A stretch of 64,000 nt of DNA from Mycocentrospora acerina. Its lineage: Eukaryota > Ascomycota > Dothideomycetes > Pleosporales. The stretch covers positions 186,001 through 250,000 of the forward strand of contig JAKUHH010000126.1 in assembly GCA_022701365.1 (NCBI GenBank). Reading direction: 5' to 3'. The notes below the pieces were generated by a model. It saw only the letters and a program-made list of their open reading frames with translations. It made no database searches and had not been told where the DNA came from. Of the stretch, positions 48,100 to 60,641 are shown piece after piece (the first letter of the stretch is position 1; every line of letters starts with the position of its first letter). The translations under genes and the position numbers were made by a program.

Positions 48100-51000
48100 A
48101 TGGCACAGCAGCAGCAGCATGTACCTGGGGGGCATTACTCGGGACGCAACCCGATCCCTACCGTGAAGCAATTCATTGATAACCTAGACAAGGATAAGAA
48201 GCAACGGGATGCCAAGATAGACCAAGGTCAGGATACCAATCTAGGAGATCAGCCTGGTGTAAAAGCGCACCAGGTGAAGCAGAAAACTATCACAGGAACA
48301 GAGAAAACAGTCACCGACCCAACAACCGGCAGGGAGGTGACCATTGCAGATGTGAGCAAAGAAATGGTGGAAGAGGTTGAAAATCCTACTTTGATCGTGC
48401 CCAATGCGAACCTGCAGAAGGAGACGGTATGTACATCTCAGTAGGTAGAAGAAATGCTAAATTAACATGAGTCCAGCCCATAAAAACGGATCCGTCTCAG
48501 ACGCTTGAGGAATACAAACATGCCCAAGATGTTACCGCACCACCAGATCCTGTCGCCCACGGCACCACATCTGATGTCCCTATCCACGGCGAGAAGACAA
48601 ATGTTTTGTTTCATCCAACACCTTCTGTCAGTTTTGAGCCCATGTTTGCGTCCTTGGAACAACGCGCCACTATCTTGAGTGCTGCAATTCTCGTCGGAAC
48701 AGTAGTCGTCGGCAAGCTGTTCGGCGGTGCGTTGAAAGGGCTGATACCATTGGGCATGTGCATATCTTCTGGAGTCTTTTTATGGATGAAAGAAGTGGTC
48801 CGCAGTGGTAGAGAGGTTGAGTGGTCAAGTGAAAAGAAGCGCGGCGAAATGGTAGGTTGCGTTTTCGTTGGTCCATAATTTCAAACTAACATGCAAAGGC
48901 TACCCTGAACCTACTCCCTGAATCCGTCGAATGGATGAACACTTTTCTCTCCATCGTATGGGGTCTCATCAACCCAGATATGTTTCAAGGAGTTGCCGAC
49001 ACGCTCGAGGACGTCATGCAGGCTTCCGTGCCAGGTGTCATTGAGAATGTTCGCGTTGCTGAAATCAACCAAGGTAGCAATCCCTTGCGCATTCTCAGTA
49101 TGCGAGCTCTCCCAGATGCACATGTGGGAGATATGAAGAAGGCAATTCATGAGGAGAATAAGAAGACAAAAGATCCACAAGAAGCAGCCGCCGACGAAGA
49201 AGGCGGTGACTACTATAATCTAGAAGTCTCCTTCGCCTATCATGCTGCGCCTAGCGGAACGCGAGCGTCGGACAAGGCGCGCAACATGCACATGCAACTA
49301 GTTTTCTACCTGGGGATCAAGGGTCTCTTTGGTGTGCCTTTGCCAATTTTTGTCGAGCTGCAGGGACTGGTTGGCACAGTCCGCTTACGTCTGAACATGA
49401 CACCAGAAGCGCCGTTCCTCAAGACACTAACCTTTACCTTGATGGGTACTCCACAGGTGACTGCTGGTTGCACTCCCATGTTTGAGAAAGCTCCTAATAT
49501 CTTGAATTTACCCCTTATCAGCAATTTTGTCAATTATGCCATCAAGGCGGCAGCAAGCAGTGAGTAGACTCGTTCCTGCAACAATACATTTGTTGATATT
49601 TTTGCTAATGATTACAGTGTATGTCGCACCTAAATCATTGTCAATTGATATGAGGGCCATTCTTCAGGGAGATTCTGTCCAGAAGGATACTCTAGCTCTC
49701 GGTGTGCTATGGATTCGCATTCACCGCGCTGTTGGCTTAAGCAAGCAAGACAGGCGAGGTTCCAAGCACGGAGGTAGCGACCCCTACATTACTCTCGCTT
49801 TTTCGAAGTATGGGAAGCCGATGTATTGTACTCGCGTTATTACAGACGACCTCAATCCTATCTGGGAGGAAACTGCCGCTCTACTGGTCAGCCCCGAACT
49901 CATCAAAGCCGACGAAAACCTCAGCGTAGAGCTGTGGGATTCCGATCGCCACACCTCTGATGACATTGTAGGAAAAATTGAGCTCTCCATGCAAAAGATG
50001 ATTCAACACCCCGGTAAAATGTACCCTCAGGTTTCGAGGCTCGCAGGTATGGATGCAGACAGCGAAATGCCTGGCGAGCTGCACTGGGAAGTCGGATACT
50101 TTAGTAAGCCGAAGTTTAGGCCAGAGCTTAGGACAGACGGCAAAAACAAAGCGCTCCCGGACAAACTCAAGAACGACCCAAGATTACAAGATGATAAGGG
50201 TGTAATAAACTCAGATGAGGATGATGCTGTTATGCACACTCCACCTGATCCTCTCTGGCCTAGCGGTGTCTGCAGCATCGTGGTTCACCAAATCGTCAAC
50301 CTTGAGCTCGAAAACATTAAGGGCACATCTGGAACACGTAACGGACGCGAATACGAACCTGCGAAACCCTATGGAGAATCAACAGAGGAGACTGGAGGTA
50401 CACTGCCATCAAGTTATGCCACCATTCTGTACAATGATGAGTTAGTTTACCGCACACGTACGAAGGCGGTCTCCTCGCAACCTATCTTCAATGCCGGAAC
50501 TGAACGTTTTATTCGAGACTGGCGATCTGCTATCATCACAGTGACTGTCCGTGACCAACGCCATCGAGAGCATGATCCCATCCTGGGAGTGGTGCCTCTC
50601 AAACTCTCGGATATCTTAGAGACGTCCTCCCAGGTCACTCGATGGTATCCTTTGGACGGCGGTATAGGATTTGGCCGGATTCGGATTTCTCTTCTTTTCC
50701 GCAGTGTGGAGACTCATCTCCCTCCTACCATGCTCGGATGGGACATCGGCACATTTGAATTCCGCTGCCAGCGTATTCTAGCCACAGGATACTCAAACCA
50801 ACCCAAACTTAAGCTGCGAACTGGCGGTAGTTCTGGAAAAATTAGCCGCGCCCATGCTCATAAACTGGAGGAAGGGGATGGCTACTACTTCGATTTGGAA
50901 GCGGACAACGGGAGAGACAATATCCGGCTTCCTGTGAAGCATCGCTATAGATCCCCAATTGTCTTCGAATTTCACAAAGCAGGAAAACGAAAGGCAGATG

Positions 51001-51958
51001 CTTACGCCGTTATCTGGTTGCAGCATTTCATTGACAACGAGGATACCGATTGCAATATTCCAATTTGGAGTACGGCACATCCTGCACGTCTCACACAGAA
51101 CTATATTACTGAGCAAAATTGTCAGAATGAACCTGGTCTCGAAGACCTTCAAGAAGTTGGCAGACTGCATTTCCGTGCGAGATTCAAGGCTGGAACGGAC
51201 GAATCACATGAAGCATTTGTCACTGACAACGACTCCCGTGAGACTTACGAAACGTGGGAGGCTTGTTTGACAGAAGGTGTACGCACCCGCAAGGTTGAGA
51301 AGGAGCTTCCAGAGCGAATTCAGCAGCTCCACGAAGAGTCTTTGACCAAGGGTCGAGATATCCTCAAGAATGCGAACGAGGAAGAAAAGAGAAAGTGGCT
51401 CGCTAAAGATGGGCAGGATTGGTCTGGCGCATTTGGCGATAGTCCCAAGGCATACACAACACAAGGTCAAAAGAAAAGAGAACCAGGTGTAGAGGAACCA
51501 ATTCATGACCGTTTCCATCCATCTTCTGATGACGACTCTGACGACAGCTCTTCTGATTCTTCCTCTGACCTTGGCGTTCAAGATGCCGATACTGCCCGGC
51601 AATCTAATGGTGGGATCCAGCACCAGACTACAGATCTGTCGCCGGACAACACTCGCGCCTCCGAATCTACCGCCCGGACATTCGGTACTACAGAGACAAC
51701 CAGTTCAACGTCCAGCAAGAGTATTAACAAGCAAAATAAGAAAACCGAGGAACGGAAGCATCGTGGCCTGATGCAGTGGAAGCCTGCACGGAATGCGAAG
51801 TTTACCAAAGATGAGGCTAAAATTGGCCTCCGGAAGCTTAAGAAGAAGTTGACCGGGGGTTTGGACGGTCGTCAACCCGGAGTCGAAACTGGTAAGTTCA
51901 TGTCCTTCTTCGTGATATTCAGTCATTATACTCATACCGTACAGAAACTGGAACTTGA
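48100..51958 (+). CDS. mug190: Mug190-like SMP/C2-domain membrane contact protein
   Basis: Five exons (48100-48426, 48477-48851, 48899-49559, 49618-51891, 51945-51958) with introns of 50, 47, 58 and 53 nt give 1216 residues; the last exon is 14 nt and ends the protein in VETETGT. A hydrophobic double segment (ILSAAILVGTVVVGKLFGG and IPLGMCISSGVFLW) near 170-215 would form a hairpin in the ER membrane. From about 238 (ESVEWMNTFLSIVWGLINPD) an SMP-like lipid-binding domain follows. A first C2 domain begins near 480 (LWIRIHRAVGLSKQ, GGSDPYITLAF, DDLNPIWEE) and a second near 670 (VCSIVVHQIVNLELENI). The tail is acidic Ser-rich then Lys-rich. This is the architecture of fission-yeast Mug190 and of tricalbins, which tether ER to plasma membrane and carry lipid. 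Poorly studied in filamentous fungi. Confidence 0.88.
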
Positions 51959-54315
51959 GGTTTTTACCTTCTCTCTCAGGTTTATCTGAGTCTTTGGCAA
52001 TCAATAGTATGATACTGAAATTACGGAAGTGAGCATTTCACCAGTAATTTCACAATGATCGAAGATGCTTTGACAAAGGTGTTGACATAGGGTCCTCTCT
52101 TTCCTCCACATGATGATAACAACGCATGTTTTCGGGGCAACTAGTTGTATAGGCTTAGTAATACGTGCATTCTATCAATCCTGTCTCTTCACTTTCCATT
52201 TGCCACGTTGCCAGTTTTTCCGGAATCGATTCTTGGCCTTTAGTGATTATCACCGAAACATCGCCTTCCGAAAGCAAATCCTTTCGGCAAAATGATGACT
52301 GGGATTATACAGGCGCATATCCAAGTAGTTTCAGCTTAAAAGCGGCATCACTGTTTGGTATTTCTCAACCAAATAAGTTTTTACAAATCAGTAAATTCGC
52401 CAACCGTTCGCAAAAAGCACATGGAACAACTTATATTATGCAGGTCTTAACAAAAGGTTAGACAGCAGTAGTCCAATACCCCGTCGCACTTATTACCTGC
52501 ACACATGAGGCTCACTATCACACCTTTGTATCACATCATATAATGCTAGATTGCTTTAAGTAGCATTATATCAATTCTCTCGTATTACATCTCCATGTTC
52601 AATGAAACAAATGTTCTGATATCTGCAACGTTATATCACAACATGCCCACAGATACACAAATCCGCGGCCCCCAATCAACCCCGGACACAAAGTTACAGG
52701 GACGTTAGGCTGTGCATATGAGAATCGAAAACTATCTACGGAATTATGACCGGGTGGACAGCACTGGCTCGCTGTGTACTCACTATCGAGTTATAACGCA
52801 TCTACTCACTGTTTTAATGAGGATAGGGAACGCCAACACTAGGAATAGTGCACTCGTGGATGGCGTTTCAAAAAAGGGCATATTAGAAACATTGAGATAA
52901 ATATTGGTGTCAATATCTCTTGAAGATTTGTAGGTTTAAATATGTCGATTGATAGAATGGATGTCCAGCTATTGCGTTAGGTAGGATACATGTTTAGATC
53001 ATGAACACAGTTCAAACCTACTCCAAGGCCAGCATTCAGCCATATGTCGGCAGGAAAAAGTCAAATCCGCGCAAAGTTGAGCCCATATTCTGTCACATAG
53101 CAGACTTATTCAAGTCACTCCGGTTCTCAAACAAGAACGAACAGTCAAATCACTTGAGACTCCACACGCCTCTGCAGTAAATTTGGACATATCAATTAAG
53201 GATACTTGTAGTAGAACAGTTTTTCTTTGATGATACGGCATGTTTCTTTTTTCGAAATGACACATTGTAGTCCAATCAAGAAATCGATAAATGAACGGTT
53301 ACACTTGTTACTAGTCCCAGCTACTTTACTCTTCATACTGCACAGTATCGTGCTTTCTATTTATCAATATGGAAATACCCTCTCATAAACCCTAGCACAG
53401 CATTTGTACTACAGAAATCTTGTTGTCATATTGTGCTTTCTACTCACAAATTCCCATAGCTGCTGGACCGCTGATTTATCTGCCATTGATCAAACAAATC
53501 CGCTCAATAATCATCAGGCCCGAGCATAGAATGATATTAAAAACCCCAAGCTGTCAAGAGGCATAAATATTGGTCTGTAAAAGTTGAGGCCTGTCTACCC
53601 CGGAAGGGAAAACGTTACTCCGATTTTCAAAGAATCTCAGCCTGTATCACTCACGTCTTCGCCCTAAGCTCCACCTGCTTAAGCAAGAGTCCGTCCATAC
53701 CTAAGCCCTCTGATAAAGTCTATCACTACTACCTTTCACATAATCTAACATTTTTATGACTCATAGGCTCATTGATCCTTGAGAAATGTCGCCACAATTC
53801 TAAAGCTGTGATTGACGTAGTTGACGCTTTTGCTCTGCATATATGCCTGACCCCCCGATCATGCACCCAGGCAACACTAAGGTCACATGGATATTAGCGG
53901 CGTCACATGATTTGACAGAAGTGTATTCGCCTGTTGCCAATTGCCAATTTAATGGCTATTCAAGTGAAAACACTTTCTCGTAAAATGTCTGACTATGAAG
54001 AATTATGAGCGATTTTAATTTTTCCTTAAGACGTCAAGTCGGGAGAGTGCTATTGATTTAACTTCGGATAATGTTACATATATCATTTTTCTAGCACTTG
54101 ACTACAATATTAACAATTGTACATTTTTCATTCAGACTTTTTTATTTTAAGTTGTTGAAGAAAAGTCATGGCGCTTGCAGATGTTTGCCAAAAACTATCT
54201 TCTTTAAGTAAAGTGTAGCACAAACTCGAAACATGGTTCATAGCTGCACCTTGACTGAAACAGTGACAGAAGCAAATAGTATAAGCATTCGCTCATTCCA
54301 TTCATTAGCTCGTCA
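51959..54315. other. AT-rich intergenic 2.36 kb, nothing recognised
   Basis: The longest gap in the window, between the Mug190 stop and the Dicer-like gene stop (both gene 3' ends, so no promoter is needed here). It is AT-rich with many stops in all frames. I looked for transposase, reverse transcriptase or repeat ends and found none. Frames of 60-98 codons (52110-52461) are not convincing. It could be an old, mutated repeat. Confidence 0.45.
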
Positions 54316-57300
54316 TCAATCCTCAATCGAAGCCCCGTTATATTCCTCCGCGTCATGAAATTCGCCGTCTTCCGTGCTGCTTTCTATTGTAACATCTTCC
54401 TTCTCTTCGAGGATTCGAATTGCTTTCCACGCCGCAATCGTCTCCGTATTCAATTTCTTCGGTCCTTCCACCACTCCACCGACAGTCTCTCCACCAATGC
54501 TGACCTGGCACTTATAGAGCCTTTTTTTTGTGGACGGCGCAGCAAGCTGATGTTGTTCTCGCTCCTCCTTCACTAAAACATACTGCACTGCTCTTTCTAC
54601 AGCAAGATGCCCAAGTCGTTCTTTGGGGTGCAAGCAATCCACATCATCGTCAAGAATACGCTGAAGAGAACCGAGTATGCCCAGATGGCGGATAAAGACT
54701 TCACAAGAAGATATGGACCCACGAGAGTCAACGTATATAGCACCAATGACACTTTCGACAATGTCGGAGAGAAACTTTGGAGGGTCTGTTAAGGAAAGCA
54801 GGTGCCAAGGGTATCTTCTGTCATGCTCTAGGGCTGCAATGATCTGTGTTCGAGCGGCTCGATGCTCTTCAAGTGCAACATCTCGGTTGACTTTGAGACT
54901 GTGATTTGCAGATCGAAGAAACTGCCAGAGAGCTCTGTGTTGTGCTTCTGGTTGTAAAGTCAAAGGGTTGATAATGTCTTCGGTGATGGTGGTTTCGAAC
55001 ATCCTGAACGTTAGAAAGGTGGCATTGGCCATTGCTGTTCTCGTAGCGTGCATTTTCTGGTGTGAAAGAGGCGGCTTATGTGTGTAGAGTCTCTTGGAGA
55101 TGATATAGTCAAGTACCGCATCACCGAGGAACTCCAGACGTTCATAGGAACAATTTGCATTTGGACCAATATAAGAAGCATGTGTCAGTGCTTCGAGAAG
55201 AAGCATCTTCTTGCTAAATTTGTAGCCGATAAGTCTTTCCAGCGTACCCAAACTCGTGATATCGACAGTTGCAGGGGCAGCATTGTAGATAGTGATGTTG
55301 GCGACAGATACTGGTGTCCATAATTCGAGAGGTAGGAGGGTTTGTATGATTTTGAACGCTTTGTCAACCCCACCGATCATGTAGGACGCCCCAATCAATG
55401 ATTCAACCACGTCTGCGATCAGCTTTGACGATCTTGATAATGTCTCGGGAGCCGTTAATCCAGCAAGTACGTTGCCGGCGTATCTGGGTGTCCACTTCGC
55501 ACCAGTAAAGCGTTTGATGATGATGAACCTGTCAAGACCAGCTGCTAAAGCCGCCCGGGCAAGGAAACCATTACTTACAATCTTACTTTTTTTCCCTGTA
55601 AGAAAGCTCTCAGGCCATGTCAGGTTGTCTGCCATCAGATGGATAGTTGAAATAAATTTGAGAATACAATCACCAAGGAATTCGAGACGCTGATAATTAT
55701 CTGTCTCACCTGTTGAAGAGGATGTAAGAGCTGTGACTATCATCGGAAGGTGTCGTGGTTCAAAGGCAATAGGCTTCAAGATGGTAGTCCGAAGCGTTTC
55801 TGCAATCATATACACCTCAAACGTGTGCACGATTGACGGAAAGAATCGTGCAAATTGAGTGTAAGGTACTGGAAGACTGTCAACAATGCATTCTGATGCA
55901 TTGAAGTTCTCAACCTTAGTATAGGTATCGTTCGTATTGATGTTGCTTTCAGCGCGATGCAAGAAGTCATGTCGCTTCGGAGCACGAACCACTAGCAAGC
56001 GCGGTCCTTCCAAATCTGTACCATTTAGGCTTATATCTTGCAGTATGTATGCCCGATGATCACTTAGTTTTGTTACAAGACCCCAAGATGTTGGAGGAAG
56101 TCCTTGGGTGATCATTTCTGACGCCGATCGATAACCGCGAGTAAAAAAATTCCACTTTGAGAGTTGTTCGCTATCCAGAGGTCGACCTGATGAATTACAA
56201 GGGGCTAACATCCAAATAAAATCGTATCTTTCTTTCTGCATCCTGCCTCCAAAGGCGGAAAACAAGATTTTCCGAGTTATCGAACGCATCGTTTGCAGCT
56301 CCTCGTCCGTCAAAGTTCTTCTGTTGATGAATGAGCTTCTTACTGTATAATGCTTCATCTTGCTCCAGTATAATGTTATATCCGGGATAACAGGTAATAC
56401 AGTTGGTGTGAGGAGAGTCATATATAATGGCTGCTCACCAAAAGCCTCAACCTGAAGCAATGTATGATGGTAAATGTGTAGATTATCTGCCTGGTACCTC
56501 GCAATTGATGGCCATGGATCCAAAGTCTGTGAAACCAACACCAAAGACGGCGTACGATCCGGGATCTGGAACTCTGCCGCTTGTTCCACTGTTTCATGTT
56601 GCGAAGGAAGCAGATTATCATTCACCAATCCGGCCCCGTATAGTGTTTTATAAGCCTCAAATGCTGCATCTTTCCTTGCCATAGTTTCTGTTTTCCAACT
56701 CTCCAAACTAGTGGAATTTCTTAGTGCTGGGTCCAGAGAGATAGGTAAAGTTACTTGTGCTGTAAATGTTCCGTCCTCCATTTTTATCGTCTGAAATTGA
56801 GGTCGTGAATCCTGGTATGGTCCTGATCTAAGAAGAGAACAAAAGTGATGAAGATGCTGCATAGCGTTTTCGAATGTCATCCGAGCACCGGTATTAGGTA
56901 TCACAAGTATTCTTTCTCCATATTCTTCCTCGACCTGCCTCAGTTCTTCCAGATTCGTCTTTCGCGTGTCATCGAGATAAGCTTTTCTCATTTCATCTTC
57001 GAGTAATTGCCATGAAATCGGGGATTTCACATTTCCACCATCAGGAACAAAAATAACGTATTTTGACTTTTGTTTCCTAGCTCTGCCCCGCCGTTGGACA
57101 AAACTCTTCAGATTCTTTGGATGCTCGAAGCAAATGACGAGATCGCAACTCGAAACATCGATGCCTTCCTCGAGTACAGTTGTGGTGAAGATCAAATTTA
57201 TGTTACCGGCCCGAAACTCATCCAAGGTGATTTGCTGATTTCGAGGCTCAGCAAAAGCGTCGATATTTGTTTTACGTTTACTGATCTGTGAGGATCCCAC

Positions 57301-58787
57301 AAATGTGCTTACTCGTAATAGATCCCTAGTTTGAGGATGCGCAGATACAATTTCAGCCAGTGTGGCGACCCACACACGCTGTTCGACGAAAACCAGACCA
57401 GTAAATCCAGGATTGTTTTGAGCTTCAGTGGACAAGAGATTGATAAGAATTCTAACTTTTTCCGAGAGGTGTTCTACGGAGATACGTAGAGGAGATGCGA
57501 TCTCAGGAAATGGTAGTTGCAGTAGAAGTGACAATAGGTGTTGCTTCTCATCCAAAACCCAGTCAGTCAACTGCTGCTGGTCTGAGACTTGGAAATTTTC
57601 CTTGATTTGAATTACGCAATGATGAAGATACCATTCCATAGCCGATAACCCAAGTTCATCCGACATGGCTTTCGCTTTGTGAATAAGGTACTTCAGCTGC
57701 TCCAAGCAGTATGTCTTCTTACTAATCAATAATTTTTGCAACTGCCTATTATCTTCCTGCTTTTTTAGACTCAAAATATACGGGTCCTTTGAAATATCGT
57801 AGTGTATGAGTAAATTCTCCAAGCTTATTATCAACTTAGAGTAGGTGTAACTAGAAGTACAGGATGTGTATGGGATCCTTACAAGTTCGGGACGGTGTGA
57901 AAATTGCAACAACTCTAGACGATTTTCCTTTGGAGATTTGATTGTAGCATGCAGGTTACGCTCAATCTGCCTAGAAGTGTCAGCTTCGTTGATAAATTTC
58001 TGAAGTTATCTATAACTTACTCAAAGTCTAGCCTTGTCACTTTCGCTTTCATGATAGGACTTGCAGTCAGTCCTAGGATTCTTGGTAGTGATCTGGTTTC
58101 ATCTTGGACATGTGGTGTGTAAAAATTGGACATGATGCGACGAGCAGGGTGCTTTAGTGTACAATGATGCGCTACACGACCATGAGCTCAGTAGATCGAA
58201 CGCTCTTGGAATTTTCTTACCTTCATCAAAAATCAACAGGGCTAAAGTGTTCATTTTGACAAATCCATGCGTAAGTGCATCCAAAAGCACCTGGTGCGTC
58301 GATAACACGATGCGGACGTTGTGCAGCACCGCATCCCACACACTCTGGTCGGCCCAACGATCGATGTTGTCGTGTCCGCTTAAAACTTGTATACCATAGC
58401 TAGGGATGTTGGATTTGAAGACTTCACATTGTTGCTCACATAGCGTGACTGTTGGTGCAAGAAACCAGACCAGCTTTAGTTTGTAAGAGATGATCCAAAA
58501 AGGCAGCTATTTAAATACGCACCTTACTACGTGGACAAGTTTCCAGCTCCACTCGTGATCGTTCGATTGCACTACAATTATCAATATCCTGATGTTGCTT
58601 TTGAAAGACAACAGTGGGTTTACATATGCGTTTTTCCACTGCCGGTATCCATAGCGACAATTATGTTCGATTTGAGACTCTCGTTAACCATTTCAGCCTG
58701 ATATGAGCGAAGCTGGAAATGGGCGTCGTCGGGATCCGCAATAACAGCCACATTATCGTCGGCGAGTTCTTCTGAATGACTGGCCAT
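54316..58787 (-). CDS. DCL2: Dicer-like protein 2
   Basis: Five exons (58624-58787, 58523-58571, 58221-58473, 58021-58171, 54316-57970) with four introns of 49-52 nt give 1423 residues, normal for fungal DCL2. I start at MASHSEELADD (58787). Helicase lobe 1 has MDTGSGKT (49-53 Walker) and LLIFDEAHHC (DEAH at 154-157, made by splicing at the TGTAG acceptor 58172). Lobe 2 has IFTTTVLEEGIDVSSCDLVI and FVQRRGRARK. A Dicer dimerisation domain follows near 575. Two RNase III domains carry RLEFLGDCILKF (about 966) and YERLEFLGDAVLDY (about 1149) with the acid residues intact. A dsRNA-binding-like end contains IGGETVGGVVEGPKKLN and AWKAIRILEEK. No PAZ domain is seen, as usual for DCL2. It cuts long dsRNA to siRNA and defends against mycoviruses and transposons. 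All exon joins are in phase. Confidence 0.94.
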
Positions 58788-59136
58788 CACAAACAATACG
58801 TCAAGGCCGCATTGAAGTGAGTGAAGTGTCAAACTAAGCAGCACCGACTTGCTCAAACTGATTATTGAGCAAGGGTGCATGCGACACTAAACTGTATTGA
58901 ATAAATATTACAACCAGTTGCACATGTCACGACTCTCCAATGACATCGCTGACTTTTGAGACACGGTAATGCAGAATGTTACGTTGCCGGATACCCGAGG
59001 GACATTTCGTAAATATTATCTCATTTGCTTCGTGTCATAGTGCTCAGGAGCAGTACTAAATGAACGCGCAAAACTATTCTAAGGTGATGTTTAGGATGCG
59101 AGAGCAAGGTCATGACCTCTTAAAGGTCACGTTTTT
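58788..59136. other. Intergenic, Dicer-like promoter and proteasome gene 3' end
   Basis: About 350 bp. Both neighbours are on the minus strand, so this holds the DCL2 promoter. A GTGAGTGAAGTG motif is seen near 58817. No recognised element. Confidence 0.45.
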
Positions 59137-60155
59137 TTACAAATTCGTAAGGTAATCCTCGACCTCAGAAGACGTCAGCTTCCTGAATCGCGGACCTACG
59201 GCTCCCTCGACTCCCTCGACTCCAAGAAGCCTGTGTTCTGGCGGGCCGACGATACCAATCTCGACCGTATCGCCGTTCATCTCTCCTTCTATCGTCTCCT
59301 TCAGTGTAAGTAGGGCGATATGTATAGCGTCCTCCAATTCCAATCCTTCGGTGTACCGCTTCTCAAGGAAAGTCTTTGCGCTTGTTGCACTCTTACCAAT
59401 CGCTGTCGCCTTCCATGGGAAATAACTGCCGCTGGGGTCGACCTGGTACAGGCTGGGTCCACCCTTGAGGATCCCTCCCGTCTTACCACTCACTTTCTTC
59501 TTCTCTTCACTTGTCTGCTCCTCGCTCTTGCCCTCCACCTCTGGCTCAATACCGTCGTCCCAGCCTGCGATCAATAAGCTAACGCCATATGGTCGGACAC
59601 CACCCGACTGTGTAGCTTCCTGCATGACCCGTGCAACATCTTGCACCAATATCCTCGTGGGTGGGTACTCGTTATAGATGCGCTTATATTCGGTATGAGA
59701 GACCTTGCGTGCCTTGTCCACGAGAACGCGGTAGTCGGGCCCCATTCCCGAGTAAACCATGCCAATGTTGGGTGTTATAAGGCTGACTTTGGACGAGGAG
59801 TTAGAGTCGATGAGCGGCGACGATGACTTCTTCTCAGTCGCGAGCACGATACCGTTGGTGGCTGCAGTGGTCGGTCAATGGTAGATTTCACTGGAACCCG
59901 AGGTGAACGTACCTTTGATTCCTAGAGACGTAACGCCTTGATTGACAGCGTTCAAGGCATATTCTGTACTTGAGTCAGGTGTGTTGCCTCCTTAGCAGAA
60001 GCTGCTTCTGAAGGAGCTACCCTAAGCACATACCAATCTGCACCAGCTTTCCACTGTACGAGGGTTAGCCAACGACCCAAATAGCCACCGCTGCGAATGA
60101 TGAGCGTTTACCTGGGCGAGAACGTCGTGAGCGAGAATGAGTATCTGTCGGCCAT
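59137..60155 (-). CDS. PRE8: 20S proteasome subunit alpha-2
   Basis: Four exons (60112-60155, 60034-60053, 59913-59963, 59137-59861) with introns of 58, 70 and 51 nt give 279 residues; exon 2 is only 20 nt. The N-terminus [20 protein letters not shown] has the alpha-subunit signature [20 protein letters not shown] that closes the gate. Further matches: GIKATNGIVLATEKKSSS, GMVYSGMGPDYRVLVDKAR, QSGGVRPYGVSLLIAGWD and FLEKRYTEGLELEDAIHIAL. Alpha subunits are structural and not proteolytic. The family is usually about 230-250 residues; here a charged insert (IEPEVEGKSEEQTSEEKKK onward) occupies about 141-175, between GWDDG and SLYQVDPSG. It should lie in a surface loop on the outer face of the alpha ring. 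The gene is divergent from the RING-CH gene. Confidence 0.94.
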
Positions 60156-60641
60156 GGTAGGCTATATGCTGACAGAGTGATTTTTGTCGAGAATGTGGTG
60201 AGGGTGGACGCAGCGACTGTTGTGGTAGCGGGGTGCAATGCTGGCGTCAATACTGAAGGCGGCGGTCGGAGCTGGAGCTTCTATAGGCAGACGATCGATT
60301 GATTGACGCGGCGGTTTCAATCACGTGGAATTAAAGTCAAAGCTTCTGCTGACTAAGTTTTGCGCTAGCAGTGGTCTTGGCGCCTCAAGTTCTTTCATCT
60401 TCCATCGCCTGCGTCCGCTGCTTCCCTTTGGTGTCTGCGAACGTGGCTACTTGGATGAATGACACATGAGGCTGTGCTGGTACAGAACTCCGAGTTACCG
60501 AACCACATAAGCCGACGAATGCCTCCCCGCAACTCCCCAATTGATCGCAGCGTCATTCGTCGCATTCATGATCACTACTTTTGTCGCTCGCATTAACGTC
60601 AGCTCAGTTCGCATCGCTCACAACAGGATTTAAGCTCCAGC
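60156..60641. other. Divergent promoter, proteasome alpha-2 / RING-CH gene
   Basis: About 490 bp shared by two divergent genes of the ubiquitin-proteasome system. I looked for a PACE-type element (GGTGGCAAA) and did not find a clear one. No coding frame with support. Confidence 0.5.

Noticed and set aside
51959..54315. Transposon remnant beside Dicer-like 2
   Set aside because: No terminal repeats, transposase or reverse-transcriptase motifs could be seen; only AT bias remains.
57130..58787. DEAD-box helicase gene separate from the Dicer-like gene
   Set aside because: All exon joins are in phase and continue directly into the RNase III exon, so it is one gene.
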